A DNA stretch of 64,000 bases from Mastigias papua (Eukaryota > Cnidaria > Scyphozoa > Rhizostomeae > Mastigiidae): contig OZ025279.1 in assembly GCA_964019165.1 (NCBI GenBank), positions 6,111,341 through 6,175,340 of the forward strand, written 5' to 3'. How positions within the stretch are numbered: the first letter of the stretch is position 1; every line of letters begins with the position of its first letter. This document shows, piece by piece, positions 63,148-64,000 of this stretch. The translations under genes were made by a program, and so were the position numbers. The notes under the pieces are model-generated. The model saw nothing but the letters and a program-made list of their open reading frames with translations, was not told where the DNA came from and did not search any database.

Positions 63148-64000
63148 CTATTGATGATGTTACAACTGTTTTCACTCTAGTGTGTTCACCCTCTATGGAA
63201 TGGAGAAATGGAATAAGTTACAATAATGCAAATGCTCTAAGTAAAACTACGCGTAGGTGTGCTTTAAAAGAGTGCCCAGATAAAATCCATAAAACGTAAG
63301 AAAAAACAGAAACCTAGCAAAAACTATCCTAGGGCACCTCCCACTCGAAGAAAAAAGACCTATTTGATAGCAACAGAGACAGTTGCAAAATAGGCTAAAA
63401 TCATTAGTTGGCTATAAGTAATATTCAGTTACTATGCTTTTATAACCAACTTTAAATATGTTGAAATGAAATGAAATGAAATGAAAATGAATAGAGAGGT
63501 AATGCAAATATTGCATAAAGATACCACAAGAAAGCTAATCGCTTTCATTCTTTCGTTATCTTCAGAATGCTGTACAATAAAAGCACACTGCAGAATCAAG
63601 TTCTATAACTCTGGTTTAGATTCCAGCTGAAACCACGTGACAAAATCCCACTCTCTTAGTGTGGTGAGGAGCAAACATTTGTCCAAAAAATTCTGTCCCC
63701 TCCTGGCACATCAGTGAGAATCAGTACTTCCAGACTTTTGAATCTGGGAAAACACGATTCTGGGAAAATAGTTCTAGGTGAGTTTTAGTAAGATATTTCC
63801 AACTCACAACACTACAGCACGGTAGGAAATTCCCCTCACATCATATAAGCATTGGCGACGTACTCAGTTATCGAATTATACTACGTTGTGTATAATGGTT
63901 GCTTAATTTTTCAAATCATTTTCAGCAATTATATACCAGGTCGGGAAAGCAAGACAAGAAACAATATTTTCAGCATTCATTGCATATTTATCTAGCAAAG
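63148..64000. other. POLD1 intron sequence
   Basis: AT-rich. It contains a short (GAAAT)n run at 63462-63484. No upstream POLD1 exon was recognised, so this intron probably continues past the window edge. Confidence 0.5.

Noticed and set aside
63148..64000. Search for the next upstream POLD1 exon
   Set aside because: No minus-strand segment resembles the conserved region expected before the CysA exon. It must lie beyond the window.

Overview
This window is nuclear DNA of an invertebrate animal. The genes have many small exons with GT..AG introns. There are long (TA)n arrays, and there is a dense load of retrotransposons and small inverted-repeat transposons. The gene content (an ELM2-SANT MIER co-repressor, a PP2C-like pseudophosphatase of the insect CG9801 type, and the catalytic subunit of DNA polymerase delta) is general to Metazoa, and the element mix (Penelope-like, CR1/L2-like LINE, Ty3/Gypsy, Tc1, hAT) is common in marine invertebrates. 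I cannot name the phylum.

Host genes. (1) MIER co-repressor, + strand, 11 coding exons, 4412-17245, 613 codons, all phases closing. (2) An unrecognised gene, - strand, whose last six exons (19901 down to 18294) join in phase and converge on MIER. (3) A PP2C-like gene, - strand, five exons, 45569 down to 31140, 567 codons. (4) The 3' end of POLD1, - strand, three exons, 63147 down to 60835; the rest lies beyond the right edge. A short exon of a small membrane protein (3805-3650, -) lies head to head with MIER around a compact promoter carrying ETS-, NRF1- and YY1-like sites.

Mobile DNA fills most of the rest. The large intron 2 of the PP2C-like gene (36082-43343) holds a decayed Tc1 element, two head-to-head Penelope-like elements (one interrupted by a LINE-bearing insertion), a pogo-like MITE and long TA arrays. 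Between 47.2 and 52.7 kb lie two decayed LINEs in opposite directions, with G-run-rich MITEs nested in and beside the first. At 55025-59197 lies a complete Ty3/Gypsy element with 258-bp LTRs that read as identical and a TGTAT target duplication; its pol frame is broken. Many MITEs have readable terminal inverted repeats, and several have target duplications.

Two signals stand out. First, a near-complete type I hammerhead ribozyme (42000-42040) sits at the 3' end of the Penelope-like element, and decayed relatives or element ends recur beside TA arrays elsewhere. Second, the Gypsy element has no tRNA-type primer-binding site. Its primer-binding position is instead complementary to a stretch of its own LTR, which suggests Tf1-style self-priming.
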